A stretch of DNA of 64,000 bases from JBNPEO01 sp050490315 (GCF_050490315.1 NZ_JBNPEO010000013.1:1-64000); one strand, 5' to 3'. Counted from the stretch's first letter, positions 25,006 through 34,153 are shown. Translations and numbers: made by a program. The notes: generated from the sequence alone by a model not told the origin.

Positions 25006-26718
25006 ATGAAGAAGAACCTAAGCATTGGCGGTGCGGTAGTTATTGCCACAGCGCTTGCCCTCACGGGCTGTGGCGGAGGCAACGGTGGCAATTCCGGCCC
25101 CGAAGCTGGTAAGGGCGCCGACGCTACTGGCGACCTCGGCAAACTCGTCAGCGTCAACGCGCAGCCCGTTGACAAGCTGGATCAGGGCGGCACCGTAACT
25201 CTGCCCTTGGGTAACATCGGTCCGGCTTTCAACGGCTTCTCCGATGAAGGCAACAACGCAGACAACACCACGCTGCACAGCCCGATGGACGTTGCCGGCA
25301 ACACCGGTTGCTGGTCCTCGGACTACGACGGCACCGTGACCTTGAACAAGGACTTCTGCACCGATTTCAAGTCAGAGGTCAAAGATGGCAAGCAGACCAT
25401 CACCATCAAGATCAATGACAAAGCCGCTTACAACGACGGAACTCCGATCGATGTAAAGACTTTCCAGAACACCTGGAACATGCTCAACGGCAAAAATAAG
25501 GACGTCCTCATTGTGACCCCGGGTGCCTACGAGTTTGTTGACTCGGTCAAGGCTGGAGCCAGTGACAAGGAAGTTGTTGTCACCACCACGCAGCCCGTGT
25601 ACCCCCTGGACGCTCTCTTCACCGGCTTTGTTAACCCCAAGGTCAACACCCCGGCAGTCTTCAATGACGGCTTCACCGGTGAACTGCACCCCGAGTGGAT
25701 GGCTGGCCCGTTCAAGCTCGAGAAGTACGACTCCGCTGCAAAGACCGTCACCATGGTGCCTAACGACAAGTGGTGGGGTGCCAAGCCGGTACTGGATCGT
25801 GTGATCTTCCGCCAGCTTGAGGCCGCTGCAACCTCCGCTGCGTTCAAGAACGGCGAAGTTGATATGGCTGATGGCCGTACGTTGACCAAGTACAAGGCTC
25901 TTGAAGGTGCAAAGGACGCTGACATTCGTCGCGGTCAGCGCCTCTTCGCCGGTGGTTTGAACATCAACGCACTCCGCCCCGCTCTCAAGGACGTTGCAGT
26001 TCGCAAGGCAATCTTCACAGCTGTTGACCGCGAAGCTCTCCGCAAGGTTCGCTTCAACGGATTGAACTGGGAAGAGAAGAGCTCCGGCTCCATGATGTTG
26101 ATGCCGTTCTCCCCGTACTACCAGGACAACTACCCGGTAACGGAATTCGGTGCTGATCAGGCCAAGAAGGTTCTTGAAGACGCTGGCTACAAAGCCAACG
26201 ACAAGGGCGTAATGGCTAAGGACGGCAAGACTGTCTCCTTCAAGATCACCAACTTCGGTGATGACCCCACTGGTTTGGCAACGGTTCAGACCCTGCAGAA
26301 GCAGCTCCAGGCCGCCGGTATGGATGTTGGAATTGACCAGCGCGGTGACGCTGACTTCGGCAAGGTTGTCGGCGAGCGTGAGTTCGATCTGACCATCTCT
26401 GGTTACACCGTGGGTGCTGACGCTACTGATGGTGTCAAGCAGTTCTACTCCTCTGCTATCAACGACAACAAGCTTGGCGACGCTGAGCTGGATGCCGAGA
26501 TTGCAAAGGTTGCTTCCATCGCTGACAACACTGAGCGCAACAAGGCAGCCATGGAGGTTGAAAAGAAGCACATGGCTAAGTACTACTCCATGGGCGTTGT
26601 GATGAACGGTCCGGAGATCTTCTTTGTACACAAGGGGCTCGCCAACTACGGCGCAGACCTCTTCAAGACCACCGACTGGTCAACAGTTGGTTGGGAAAAG
26701 GGTTCTACCCACAAGTAG
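25006..26718 (+). CDS. oppA: Oligopeptide-binding lipoprotein
   Basis: A 570-residue family 5 solute-binding protein. Signal peptide and lipobox end at Cys22 (ALTGC), so it is lipid-anchored outside the membrane. The Gly/Asn-rich linker is followed by the peptide-binding fold. It delivers peptides to the OppBC channel. Its codon use appears stronger than that of its neighbours, fitting high expression. The gene is followed by a clear terminator at 26779. Confidence 0.93.
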   Translation: MKKNLSIGGAVVIATALALTGCGGGNGGNSGPEAGKGADATGDLGKLVSVNAQPVDKLDQGGTVTLPLGNIGPAFNGFSDEGNNADNTTLHSPMDVAGNTGCWSSDYDGTVTLNKDFCTDFKSEVKDGKQTITIKINDKAAYNDGTPIDVKTFQNTWNMLNGKNKDVLIVTPGAYEFVDSVKAGASDKEVVVTTTQPVYPLDALFTGFVNPKVNTPAVFNDGFTGELHPEWMAGPFKLEKYDSAAKTVTMVPNDKWWGAKPVLDRVIFRQLEAAATSAAFKNGEVDMADGRTLTKYKALEGAKDADIRRGQRLFAGGLNINALRPALKDVAVRKAIFTAVDREALRKVRFNGLNWEEKSSGSMMLMPFSPYYQDNYPVTEFGADQAKKVLEDAGYKANDKGVMAKDGKTVSFKITNFGDDPTGLATVQTLQKQLQAAGMDVGIDQRGDADFGKVVGEREFDLTISGYTVGADATDGVKQFYSSAINDNKLGDAELDAEIAKVASIADNTERNKAAMEVEKKHMAKYYSMGVVMNGPEIFFVHKGLANYGADLFKTTDWSTVGWEKGSTHK

Positions 26719-26778
26719 ATCGACCTTGAGCTGGTCAGGTGTGAGCCGCTAGCTTGAACTGATCTAGTTTGATGAACT

Positions 26779-26818
26779 AAAAGGCCGGCATGTTCCTTCG
26801 GGGATATGCCGGCCTTTT
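26779..26818 (+). terminator. Terminator of the opp operon
   Basis: Arms AAAAGGCCGGCAT (26779-26791) and ATGCCGGCCTTTT (26806-26818) with a 14-base loop; the stem ends in T residues. It lies 60 bases after oppA. Confidence 0.9.
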
Positions 26819-26856
26819 GTGTGCCCACAAGTTTTGTGTGCCAATAGGCTGGGAAC

Positions 26857-27957
26857 ATGACACGCAGCAGCGAAGCTTCCACGCCCGCAGAGCAATTTCA
26901 TACAGGCCACATCAGGACAGCGGTGATTGGGTTTGGGCTCTCCGGGAGCGTTTTTCACGCCCCACTCATCGCTGCTAACCCAGACTTTTCGCTGGACATC
27001 ATCGCAACCTCGGACGTACAGCGCGCAGCTGATGCCCGACGGCGTTACCCGGGCACCGTCGTCGTGCGTGGGGCCGCTGAGGTACTGGAAAAGGCTGACG
27101 AGTTGGATTTGGTGGTGCTCGGCACACCGCCAGCCACCCACTATCCGCTCGCGAAAGCAGCACTGGAGGCGGGCCTAGATGTGGTGGTGGATAAACCGTT
27201 TGTGGTCACGAGTGCGCAGGGTGAGGAACTCGTGGCACTCGCCCAGCGCCTGGGCCGGAAACTGACCGTCTACCAAAACCGGCGCTGGGACAACGGCTTC
27301 CTCACGGTCAAAGGCCTGCTTGAACGCGGCGAGCTAGGGACTGTGACTCGGTTCGAATCGGGCATGGAACGCTGGCAGCCGGAGATCACAAAATCGTGGA
27401 AGGCTGCAGCCACAGTGGCCGATGGTGGGGGAGTGTTTTATGACCTGGGCACCCACCTCCTAGACATCGCCGTACAGCTCTTTGGCCCGGCCGCCGTGGT
27501 GCACGCAGAGATCCAAGTTCGGCGGCCACAAGAGCACGCCGATGATGACGTTTTTGTGGTTCTTCGGCACAACCCAGTGGGGGATGCTGCCCCGGTGATG
27601 AGCCACTTGACCATGAATCAGCTCTCCGGACAGCCGGGCCCGGGCTTCCGTGTCTTGGGCACTCAGGGCACGTATCTCAAGAGTGGCATTGACCCTCAAG
27701 AGGCCCAGTTGCAGGGTGGAATGCTGCCAAGCGACCCAGGCTATGGGATTGAACCGGCCCAAGCGCACGGCTGGTTGGGTTTTCCGGGGTCGTTGGGCCG
27801 CGTCCAAACCGAACGCGGGAACTACCCCGAGTTTTACCGCCTGCTCGCGAAGGCCATTAACGCCAATGGGCCCGTCCCGGTAGATCCGGAAGGGCCCATT
27901 GAGGTGCTGCGACTCATGGAGGCTGCGCGGCGAATCGCCGAGCAGGAACTCAGCTAG
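26857..27957 (+). CDS. Gfo/Idh/MocA-family oxidoreductase
   Basis: A 366-residue NAD(P)-dependent sugar or inositol-type dehydrogenase. The N-terminal Rossmann motif GFGLSGSVFHAP lies after a 20-residue leader, and the conserved Lys is in DKPFVV (EKP in most relatives). The C-terminal domain is an alpha/beta sheet with the DLGTHLLD motif. The substrate cannot be told. It stands alone after the opp terminator. Confidence 0.88.
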   Translation: MTRSSEASTPAEQFHTGHIRTAVIGFGLSGSVFHAPLIAANPDFSLDIIATSDVQRAADARRRYPGTVVVRGAAEVLEKADELDLVVLGTPPATHYPLAKAALEAGLDVVVDKPFVVTSAQGEELVALAQRLGRKLTVYQNRRWDNGFLTVKGLLERGELGTVTRFESGMERWQPEITKSWKAAATVADGGGVFYDLGTHLLDIAVQLFGPAAVVHAEIQVRRPQEHADDDVFVVLRHNPVGDAAPVMSHLTMNQLSGQPGPGFRVLGTQGTYLKSGIDPQEAQLQGGMLPSDPGYGIEPAQAHGWLGFPGSLGRVQTERGNYPEFYRLLAKAINANGPVPVDPEGPIEVLRLMEAARRIAEQELS

Positions 27958-27999
27958 TCAGGAAACCGGCTAGTCAGAAAACCAGCTAAGCCACAACCA
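27953..27999 (+). repeat. 16-base tandem repeat over the oxidoreductase stop
   Basis: GCTAGTCAGGAAACCG (27953-27968), GCTAGTCAGAAAACCA (27969-27984) and a decayed third copy (to 27999). The first copy contains the stop codon TAG; the array fills most of the gap to the convergent ald gene. Confidence 0.6.
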
Positions 28000-28014
28000 C
28001 GTGGAGCGTTTCGC

Positions 28015-29133
28015 TTATACGGTGACCAGTTCGTGCCAATCGGCGGCGAGCGGGAGGTTGTGTGCCTCGGACACCGAGTGGTGAGCCACCCGGCCAGCGG
28101 CGATGTTCAGGCCAGCAGCCAGGGCTGCGTCCTTCTCAAAAGCGGTCCGCACGCCGAAGTTCGCCAGGGCTACGCCGTAGCGAAGCGTGACGTTGGTCAG
28201 CGCGTAGGTGGAGGTGTTCGGCACGGCACCAGGCATGTTGGCCACGCAGTAGAAGATGGTGTTGTGCACTTTGTAGGTGGGTTCCTGATGTGTGGTGGGG
28301 TGGGTGTCCTCGAAGCAACCGCCTTGGTCCACGGCGATGTCTACAAGGACCGAACCGGCCTTCATGCGGGCCACCAGATCATTGGTCACCAGCTTGGGGG
28401 CCTTGGCCCCGGGGATTAGCACGGAGCCGATTACCAAGTCCGCATCGACCACTGACTTTTCAATCTCGTACGCGTTGGATGCCACGGTCTTCAGTCGGCC
28501 TTGGTACTGCGCATCCAGTTCACGCAAGCGGTTGATGTTGATGTCCAGGATGGTCACGTCGGCGCCTAGGCCCAAAGCCATGGCTGCGGCGTTGGTGCCG
28601 GCCACACCGGCACCCAGAACAACCACCTTGGCCGGGCGAACACCCGGAACGCCGCCTAGCAGAACACCCTTGCCACCGGCCGGAGCCATCAAAGAGGTAG
28701 CGCCCACCTGAACGGACAAGCGGCCAGCAACCTCGGACATCGGGGCCAGGAGCGGCAAGGCACGACCGTCCTGGACTGTCTCATAGGCAATAGCCGTCAC
28801 GCCGGAGTTGATCAGTTCCTGGGTCAGCTCAGGCTCTGCTGCGAGGTGCAGGTAGGTGAAGAGGATTAGGCCCTTGCGGAATCGGTGGTACTCGGACTTG
28901 ATGGGCTCCTTGACCTTCATAACCATGTCGGCGCGGGCCCACACATCATCAGCCTCGGCGACGATCTCTGCGCCGGCAATGGAGTATTCCTCATCGGTGA
29001 TGCCAGAGCCTAGGCCTGCGCCACGCTCCACCAGCACACTGTGGCCGTGAGTGCGGAACTCGTGCACACCAGCGGCGGTAATGGCGACGCGGAATTCGTT
29101 GTTTTTGATTTCCTTGGGGACACCGATGATCAT
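28015..29133 (-). CDS. ald: Alanine dehydrogenase
   Basis: A 372-residue enzyme interconverting L-alanine and pyruvate with NAD. It starts MIIGVPKEIKNNEFRVAIT, the AlaDH/PNT N-terminal signature, and has the NAD-binding GAGVAGTNAAAMALGLGADV. Length is exact for the family. It is divergent from a PucR-type regulator with a dyad in the shared promoter region, which matches the ald-adeR arrangement known from Bacillus. Confidence 0.95.
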   Translation of the reverse strand: MIIGVPKEIKNNEFRVAITAAGVHEFRTHGHSVLVERGAGLGSGITDEEYSIAGAEIVAEADDVWARADMVMKVKEPIKSEYHRFRKGLILFTYLHLAAEPELTQELINSGVTAIAYETVQDGRALPLLAPMSEVAGRLSVQVGATSLMAPAGGKGVLLGGVPGVRPAKVVVLGAGVAGTNAAAMALGLGADVTILDININRLRELDAQYQGRLKTVASNAYEIEKSVVDADLVIGSVLIPGAKAPKLVTNDLVARMKAGSVLVDIAVDQGGCFEDTHPTTHQEPTYKVHNTIFYCVANMPGAVPNTSTYALTNVTLRYGVALANFGVRTAFEKDAALAAGLNIAAGRVAHHSVSEAHNLPLAADWHELVTV

Positions 29134-29230
29134 TTTTTGCTCCGTTATGGTGTGCGACTGTTGCGGTTTCAGCTTATGACCGTTTGTGAGCTACCAGACA
29201 GGGGTCCGCAAAGGAGGCGAAATAACATCC

Positions 29231-29257
29231 TTGATTTCTAGGGATTTTTGAAATCAA
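29231..29257. promoter_or_regulatory. Dyad between ald and the PucR-type regulator
   Basis: TTGATTTC (29231-29238) and GAAATCAA (29250-29257) form an 8-base inverted repeat with 11 bases between. It lies in the 196-base divergent region, about 100 bases from the ald start and 73 from the regulator start. Likely operator or activator site. Confidence 0.55.
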
Positions 29258-29329
29258 TCACTCGACATTTGTTGAACTGAGTAGCGTCAATTGTCGCCTA
29301 GTGTTGTGAGTGGAACGTACTCTGAATCT

Positions 29330-30586
29330 ATGGTTTTTATGCCCCAACCCGACGTTGAACAAATCGTGGAACAACTTGCAGACCGCTTGGGCCGCGGACT
29401 GTCCCTTGAAGACCTCGACGGCGTGCTCCTCGCCTACAGTGCCAACCAGTCCCACGCAGACCGGGTACGGGTGAACTTCCTACTGAGCAAGCGCGTTCCT
29501 ATGGACGTTAATGCGTGGCAGTTATCCCACGGAATTGCCACAGCCGTGCGGCCCGTGGTGGTTCCAGCCAACGAGGAATTGGGTATGTTGGGCCGTGTTT
29601 GTGTGCCACTGCTGGTCCGTGGTTTCCGAGTGGGGTACTTGTGGGTCCAGCAGGATGTTCAAGAGGCTAGCGCCACCGGCATCCTGACGGAGCTACCGGC
29701 CGTTCACCGGGAACTAGAGTTGCTGGCCACGCTGTTATTGGACTCCAACACTGCAGAATCCCAGACTCGCCGGCTACGTGAAAAAGAGTTCCTCGCCTCG
29801 TGTGAAGGGGACGTAAACGCTCTGGGGACTGTTAGTGGTTGGCGCGAAGTCCACGGCAGGGGACCCTGGCAGATAGTCACGGTACTGGGCCGCGCCCATG
29901 AACACGCGCAAGATCCTTCTGGCGCAGCTAGCCCGGGCGACGCTGACCCACATGCGGCAACCCTGATCCACCGCAACGCGGCCCTGCAAGCGACGATTGG
30001 TGTGGATGCGGCACTCTTCTCCGCAGGAACTCAAAGCCATGCCGTAGTGCTCTTTAAAGCGTCCCCAGGACGGGCCGATCACGCTCAAGTGATGGTCCAC
30101 TATCAACTTGAACTGGCCAAGCGGGCTGGGATACCGGTGGCCCGGGTGATTTTGGGAATCAGCGAACCTTTTGGCACTATCCGGGAGTTGCCCGCAGCGT
30201 ACCGGGAGTCAAAAGCAGCAGCTCAAGCTGCCGCCGTCGACCCTCAACTGGGTGAGCTCGTAGATAGCCGCAGCACCGGCATTTACCAATTTTTTGCTCA
30301 CGCGCACGGGGCTGCTCATTGGCCCGAGGAGGGCACCTCTAACCTTCGCAAGCTGCAAGTGGAGGACAGGAATAAAGAGCTGCTGCCGGTTTTGGAGCTT
30401 CTGTATGACAGCAACGGCTCGGTTCAGGAGGTGGCCTCTGCGCTGCACTTGCACCGCAGTAGCATCTACAACCGCTTATCTAGAGTCCGGCAGATTCTGG
30501 GTGCAGACCCGCTCTCGGGGGCTTTACGGCTGGAACTTCACGCGGGGATCAAGTCACTCCGGTGGAGTGGGCGGCCACGTCTATAA
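29330..30586 (+). CDS. PucR/CdaR-family regulator, AdeR-like
   Basis: A 418-residue activator-type protein. The C-terminal helix-turn-helix (VQEVASALHLHRSSIYNRLSRVRQILG) is the PucR C-terminal domain, preceded by a GGDEF-like CdaR domain and an N-terminal sensing region. Its place divergent from ald suggests control of alanine catabolism, as for AdeR. The start is uncertain: TTG 29291, GTG 29306, ATG 29330 and ATG 29339 are all in frame and none has a good ribosome site; 29330 is a compromise. Confidence 0.85.
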   Translation: MVFMPQPDVEQIVEQLADRLGRGLSLEDLDGVLLAYSANQSHADRVRVNFLLSKRVPMDVNAWQLSHGIATAVRPVVVPANEELGMLGRVCVPLLVRGFRVGYLWVQQDVQEASATGILTELPAVHRELELLATLLLDSNTAESQTRRLREKEFLASCEGDVNALGTVSGWREVHGRGPWQIVTVLGRAHEHAQDPSGAASPGDADPHAATLIHRNAALQATIGVDAALFSAGTQSHAVVLFKASPGRADHAQVMVHYQLELAKRAGIPVARVILGISEPFGTIRELPAAYRESKAAAQAAAVDPQLGELVDSRSTGIYQFFAHAHGAAHWPEEGTSNLRKLQVEDRNKELLPVLELLYDSNGSVQEVASALHLHRSSIYNRLSRVRQILGADPLSGALRLELHAGIKSLRWSGRPRL

Positions 30587-30600
30587 AAGTCGGGGAAACC

Positions 30601-30876
30601 TTAGAGTTTGGGCCGTTGAAGTTGGCGCGTGTCTAGCATTTGGGGGAAGCGCGGCTCAGAGTCTTCGGCTTTAGCCTGAAGTTCGCGCAATTGTGCATCC
30701 ACTGCGGCACGGTTTTTGCGGCGGCGGTGGTCAACAAACATTGTGACCCCCACGTAGGCAACTGCCACAAACATGGCTTGAGCGGGACCTTCGAATCCCA
30801 TAACCGTTCCCAGAACGGCGGCAACGATCGCAGCAAGAATGCCCGCCACCGTATGCCATCCCAGAATATTCGCCAC
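30601..30876 (-). CDS. Small two-helix membrane protein, unknown
   Basis: A 91-residue protein with two hydrophobic helices at about 8-27 and 32-48, then a basic stretch (DHRRRKNRAAVDAQ) and a charged tail likely in the cytoplasm. It starts with GTG nine bases after an HTH gene, at the end of the ptsI-ptsH cluster. No named family is recognised. It is convergent with the PucR regulator with a 14-base gap. Confidence 0.62.
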   Translation of the reverse strand: MANILGWHTVAGILAAIVAAVLGTVMGFEGPAQAMFVAVAYVGVTMFVDHRRRKNRAAVDAQLRELQAKAEDSEPRFPQMLDTRQLQRPKL

Positions 30877-30885
30877 GGATTTATC

Positions 30886-31284
30886 TTAACCCGCGGGCGG
30901 TGTGGCTTCCGGTGCCTCATTGGTTTTTTGCGCAGCCAGCCACGCCATAATGTGCTCACTCCGGATGCGGCGATGAGTGCCGCGGTACTCCACCGGGATC
31001 TCACCGCGGTCAGTCATATTGCGCAAATAGGTGTGGGAAATTCCGGCCAACTCAGCGGCCTGAGAAGTGGTCAGTAATTCCGCAACACTGCTGACAGTCA
31101 CTGATTCTCCGCGGCTCAGGCGGCCTAAAAGGTCCACCACCGAGTCGCGCGCGGCTGTGGGGAGGCGGTGCACAGTGCCGTCAACGAAGACAGTGATGTC
31201 AGTGCCGCCGTCGAGGACGCGGCGAAGTTTCGCTGCGTCCTCGAGCGGCAGTGGGGCGCTGACGCGCGGAGTGATCAATGCCAC
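30886..31284 (-). CDS. Excisionase-type helix-turn-helix protein
   Basis: A 132-residue protein with a MerR/excisionase-like DNA-binding domain at about 65-115 (LLTTSQAAELAGISHTYLRNM and RIRSEHIMAWLA). The N-terminal half resembles the beta-rich part of actinobacterial antitoxin-like proteins that pair with PIN toxins, but no PIN gene is present. GTG start, 4 bases after ptsH, so it is probably co-transcribed with the PTS genes. Confidence 0.75.
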   Translation of the reverse strand: MALITPRVSAPLPLEDAAKLRRVLDGGTDITVFVDGTVHRLPTAARDSVVDLLGRLSRGESVTVSSVAELLTTSQAAELAGISHTYLRNMTDRGEIPVEYRGTHRRIRSEHIMAWLAAQKTNEAPEATPPAG

Positions 31285-31288
31285 GAAA

Positions 31289-31567
31289 TTACTCGGCGTC
31301 GAGGTCCGTTTCGAGCAAGGTTACGAGTGCATCGAGGGCGGCGTCAGCGCCGTCACCTTCGGCACGGAGAACCACAACGTCACCGTTGGCTGCGCCCAGA
31401 GTCATCAAGGACAGGATGCTCGAGGCGTCCATGGCGTCCTCAACCGGGTCACCTTGCTTGGCGATGGTCACCTCAACGGGCTGCTCACCTGCAGCCTCGG
31501 CGAAGATGGCCGCCGGGCGTGCGTGGAGGCCGGAGCGGCTGGCGATGGTGGCTGTGCGTTCGGACAT
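31289..31567 (-). CDS. ptsH: Phosphocarrier protein HPr
   Basis: A 92-residue HPr. His15 in RSGLHARPA accepts phosphate from EI and passes it to EIIA domains such as that of MtlA nearby. The SILSLMTLGA segment keeps the family's helix 2 with a Ser at the place of regulatory Ser46, although HPr kinase is generally absent in this group. AAGGAG precedes the ATG. It is downstream of ptsI with a 63-base gap. Confidence 0.95.
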   Translation of the reverse strand: MSERTATIASRSGLHARPAAIFAEAAGEQPVEVTIAKQGDPVEDAMDASSILSLMTLGAANGDVVVLRAEGDGADAALDALVTLLETDLDAE

Positions 31568-31630
31568 AACGTTCTCCTTGAAATCAGCTTTTGCATTCAG
31601 CTTATGTGTTGCTTGACGGGGCTATAAAAC

Positions 31631-33316
31631 CTAGAGTCCCAGTTCGGCAAGTACCGGCAGTTTAGCGCGGACTGCTTCACGAGCCTCAGTGGCTGTCCGC
31701 GCCTGCAAAGCCAGTTGAGCCAATTCTTGCGCCTGGGCCAACGTCACGGTTTTTAGTACGGCACCCACGGACGCCAATGCTCGGGCCGTCATGGACAGGG
31801 TGTTAACACCCAGCCCGGTGAGTACGACGGCGAGGGCTGGGTCAGCGGCAGCCTCACCACAGACTCCAACAGTTTTGCCGTTGCCTTCTTCTGTGGCGCC
31901 ATCAACCGTCAGTTTGACCAACCGTAGAACGGCCGGTTGCCAAGGTGTGTTGAGCTCGGCTAGTGGGGCCAGCTGGCGGTCTGCTGCCATGGCGTACTGG
32001 GTGAGGTCATTGGTGCCCAGGGAAGCGAAATTGACCTCGCTGAGAACACTCGCTGAGGTGAGAGCAGCTGAGGGAACCTCAACCATCACGCCTGGGGTTT
32101 TGATGCCAGCAGTGGCACACATGGAGGCAAAGTGCGCGGCCTCAGCAGCTGTTGAGATCATCGGTGCCATGACCCACACGTCTGCTTCTGAGTCCTGTGC
32201 GGCAATAGCAATCGCCTGCAGCTGACGGTCTAGAACACCAGGGCTGGTGAAGTCCGTGCGGTAACCGCGGACACCAAGTGCCGGATTGGGCTCGGTGGCG
32301 TCCGTGAGGAACGGCAACGGCTTATCGGCGCCAGCGTCAAGGGTACGCAAAACAACTTTTTTGCCCGGGAAAGCATCAAAGACGGCCTTGTAGGCTGCAG
32401 CTTGCTCTTCAACGGTGGGCTCAGAATCGCGTTCCAAAAAGCAGAATTCGGTGCGGAACAGTCCCACACCTTGGGCACCCATAGCCGCGGCGGCCACGGC
32501 GTCCTTGGCTCCACCCACATTGGCGAGCAGCGGGACCAAGTGGCCGTCCGCCGTCGTTCCGTTTGAATCGAATTCGCTCAGCGTGGCCGCAGTGGTTGTC
32601 CACGCTTGAGCGGCGGCGCGGTTTTCGTCGCTGGGCTGGTCATTGAGCGTTCCCGCGGCGCCGTCAACATAAACCTCGGTGCCGTCTGCGAGGGCTTCAA
32701 CACCGTGTGCTGCCACAACAGCGGGCAGACCTAGGGAGCGGGCGATGATGGCGGTGTGGGACTGCGGGCCGCCGCCAGAAGTCACCAGCGCTAGGACAAG
32801 CGCCGGGTCCAAGGTTGCCGTGTCCGCCGGGGCCAGATCCTCGGCGAGCAAAATAAACGGGGTATCTGAAGCGGGAATGCCAGGCGCGGGAACTCCCCGA
32901 AGTTCAGCCACAATGCGGGCGCGAACGTCCAACACGTCGGTAGCTCGCTCGGCCATGTAGCCGCCTAGGTTGTGGAGCATCTCGGAGACGGACGCGGCGG
33001 CTTCCCACACGGCGCGTTCAGGCGAAGTTCCGTTGTTGATGAGCTTGGCCGCACCCTTGATGAGCATGGTGTCTTTGGCCATCAAGGCGGTGGCTTCGAG
33101 GACTGCCTTACCGTCTCCGGTAGCTTTCTCGGAGCGATCCCTGAGCCGGTCATGAACGTTTTGCGCTGCCGCCTTGAGAGCCGCAGTGGCTTCTTCCGGT
33201 GTTGTTCCGGCGGATAGTTGTTCGCCGACGGGAGGTTCGCTGACGGGTTTGGGCATCTGACGAATGGCTGCCACGATGCGTCCCGGACTGACGCCTACGC
33301 CTTGGAAGTTCAACAC
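31631..33316 (-). CDS. ptsI: PTS enzyme I
   Basis: A 561-residue phosphoenolpyruvate-protein phosphotransferase, the entry point of the PTS. The active-site His187 is in GGPQSHTAIIARSLGLPAVV, close to His189 of the E. coli enzyme. The C-terminal PEP-binding barrel has EFCFLERDSEPTVEEQ and SLGTNDLTQYAMA. GTG 33316 is preferred to ATG 33379: AGAGGA stands 5 bases before it and the conserved LNFQGVGVSPG begins at once, while the upstream extension is not EI-like. First gene of ptsI-ptsH-HTH-membrane protein. Confidence 0.94.
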   Translation of the reverse strand: MLNFQGVGVSPGRIVAAIRQMPKPVSEPPVGEQLSAGTTPEEATAALKAAAQNVHDRLRDRSEKATGDGKAVLEATALMAKDTMLIKGAAKLINNGTSPERAVWEAAASVSEMLHNLGGYMAERATDVLDVRARIVAELRGVPAPGIPASDTPFILLAEDLAPADTATLDPALVLALVTSGGGPQSHTAIIARSLGLPAVVAAHGVEALADGTEVYVDGAAGTLNDQPSDENRAAAQAWTTTAATLSEFDSNGTTADGHLVPLLANVGGAKDAVAAAAMGAQGVGLFRTEFCFLERDSEPTVEEQAAAYKAVFDAFPGKKVVLRTLDAGADKPLPFLTDATEPNPALGVRGYRTDFTSPGVLDRQLQAIAIAAQDSEADVWVMAPMISTAAEAAHFASMCATAGIKTPGVMVEVPSAALTSASVLSEVNFASLGTNDLTQYAMAADRQLAPLAELNTPWQPAVLRLVKLTVDGATEEGNGKTVGVCGEAAADPALAVVLTGLGVNTLSMTARALASVGAVLKTVTLAQAQELAQLALQARTATEAREAVRAKLPVLAELGL

Positions 33317-33397
33317 TGAATCCTCTGTTCCTGCTCGGTGCTTGTGGTGCTGCTCGGTACGGAAACGGCTCTGGTTCATCGCTTGTGAGCTACTTCA

Positions 33398-33412
33398 TAT
33401 AGCAATGCTATA
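33398..33412. promoter_or_regulatory. Palindrome between ptsI and a TetR gene
   Basis: TATAGCAATGCTATA, a perfect 7+1+7 palindrome, lies 19 bases ahead of the TetR ATG and 82 bases ahead of the ptsI GTG. It is a likely operator for the TetR protein, with possible control of both directions. Confidence 0.7.
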
Positions 33413-33430
33413 GGTGATAGGGTAGCGCTT

Positions 33431-34153
33431 ATGAGTTTGGATGACCAGCTTCCGCCGAAGATTCGGCTGCTTCGTGCAGCGGCCGAATTGCTGGCAAATT
33501 CGGAAGGTTCATCCATTTCTACGCGCCAAATCACCAAACTTGCAGGCGTAACTGCACCCACGCTGTACCACCACTTCGGGGACAAAGAAGGCCTTTTTGA
33601 CGCAGTTGTTACGGCCGGCTTTGAAGAATATGTTGCGGGCGAGCGGGACTTTGAACCCTCCGGCGAACCCCTTGTGGACGTCCGCCGGATGTGGGACAAC
33701 CACGTTCAATTCGGGCTCACGCAGCCACACCTCTACTTGGTGATGTTTGGAAATATTCGTCCTGAAAGCCGCCCCTCGATCGTCTCAGACGCGGAATCGC
33801 TCCTCGAAGAGATGCTCAGCAAAGCGGCAATCGCCGGACTAATCAACGTGCCTCCACGCGAGGCGGCTCGAAGCATGCTGGCGGCCAATGTTGGGACAAC
33901 CCTGATGTTGATCGCCGAGCCGGCGGAGGAGCGAAACCTGGAACTCTCAACGATGACCCGGGATTCGATGATCTTCGCCATCTCCACGGAGAAAGCCCGT
34001 GACGCCGTAGCAGAGGATCCCGGGAAGTCCCCCGTGGTGGTTGCGGCAATAGCACTAAACGCGGCCCTGCAGGCTTCGCGTTCGGATCAATTGTCTAGTT
34101 CGGAGCTAAAACTCTTCTTAGAGTGGCTGCACCGAATTTCCGGCAGTTCTTAG
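33431..34153 (+). CDS. TetR-family regulator of the PTS region
   Basis: A 240-residue regulator. The HTH is at about 25-60 (STRQITKLAGVTAPTLYHHFGDKEGLFDAVV) and the C-terminal part is helical with a TetR-type ligand domain. It is divergent from ptsI and 62 bases upstream of mtlA on the same strand, so both the general PTS proteins and the mannitol operon are candidate targets. The effector is unknown. Confidence 0.88.
   Translation: MSLDDQLPPKIRLLRAAAELLANSEGSSISTRQITKLAGVTAPTLYHHFGDKEGLFDAVVTAGFEEYVAGERDFEPSGEPLVDVRRMWDNHVQFGLTQPHLYLVMFGNIRPESRPSIVSDAESLLEEMLSKAAIAGLINVPPREAARSMLAANVGTTLMLIAEPAEERNLELSTMTRDSMIFAISTEKARDAVAEDPGKSPVVVAAIALNAALQASRSDQLSSSELKLFLEWLHRISGSS

Noticed and set aside
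25372..26631. Long open frame (419 codons) on the minus strand across oppA
   Set aside because: It mirrors the codon pattern of strongly coding oppA, has no ribosome site and no domain; a typical high-GC antisense frame.
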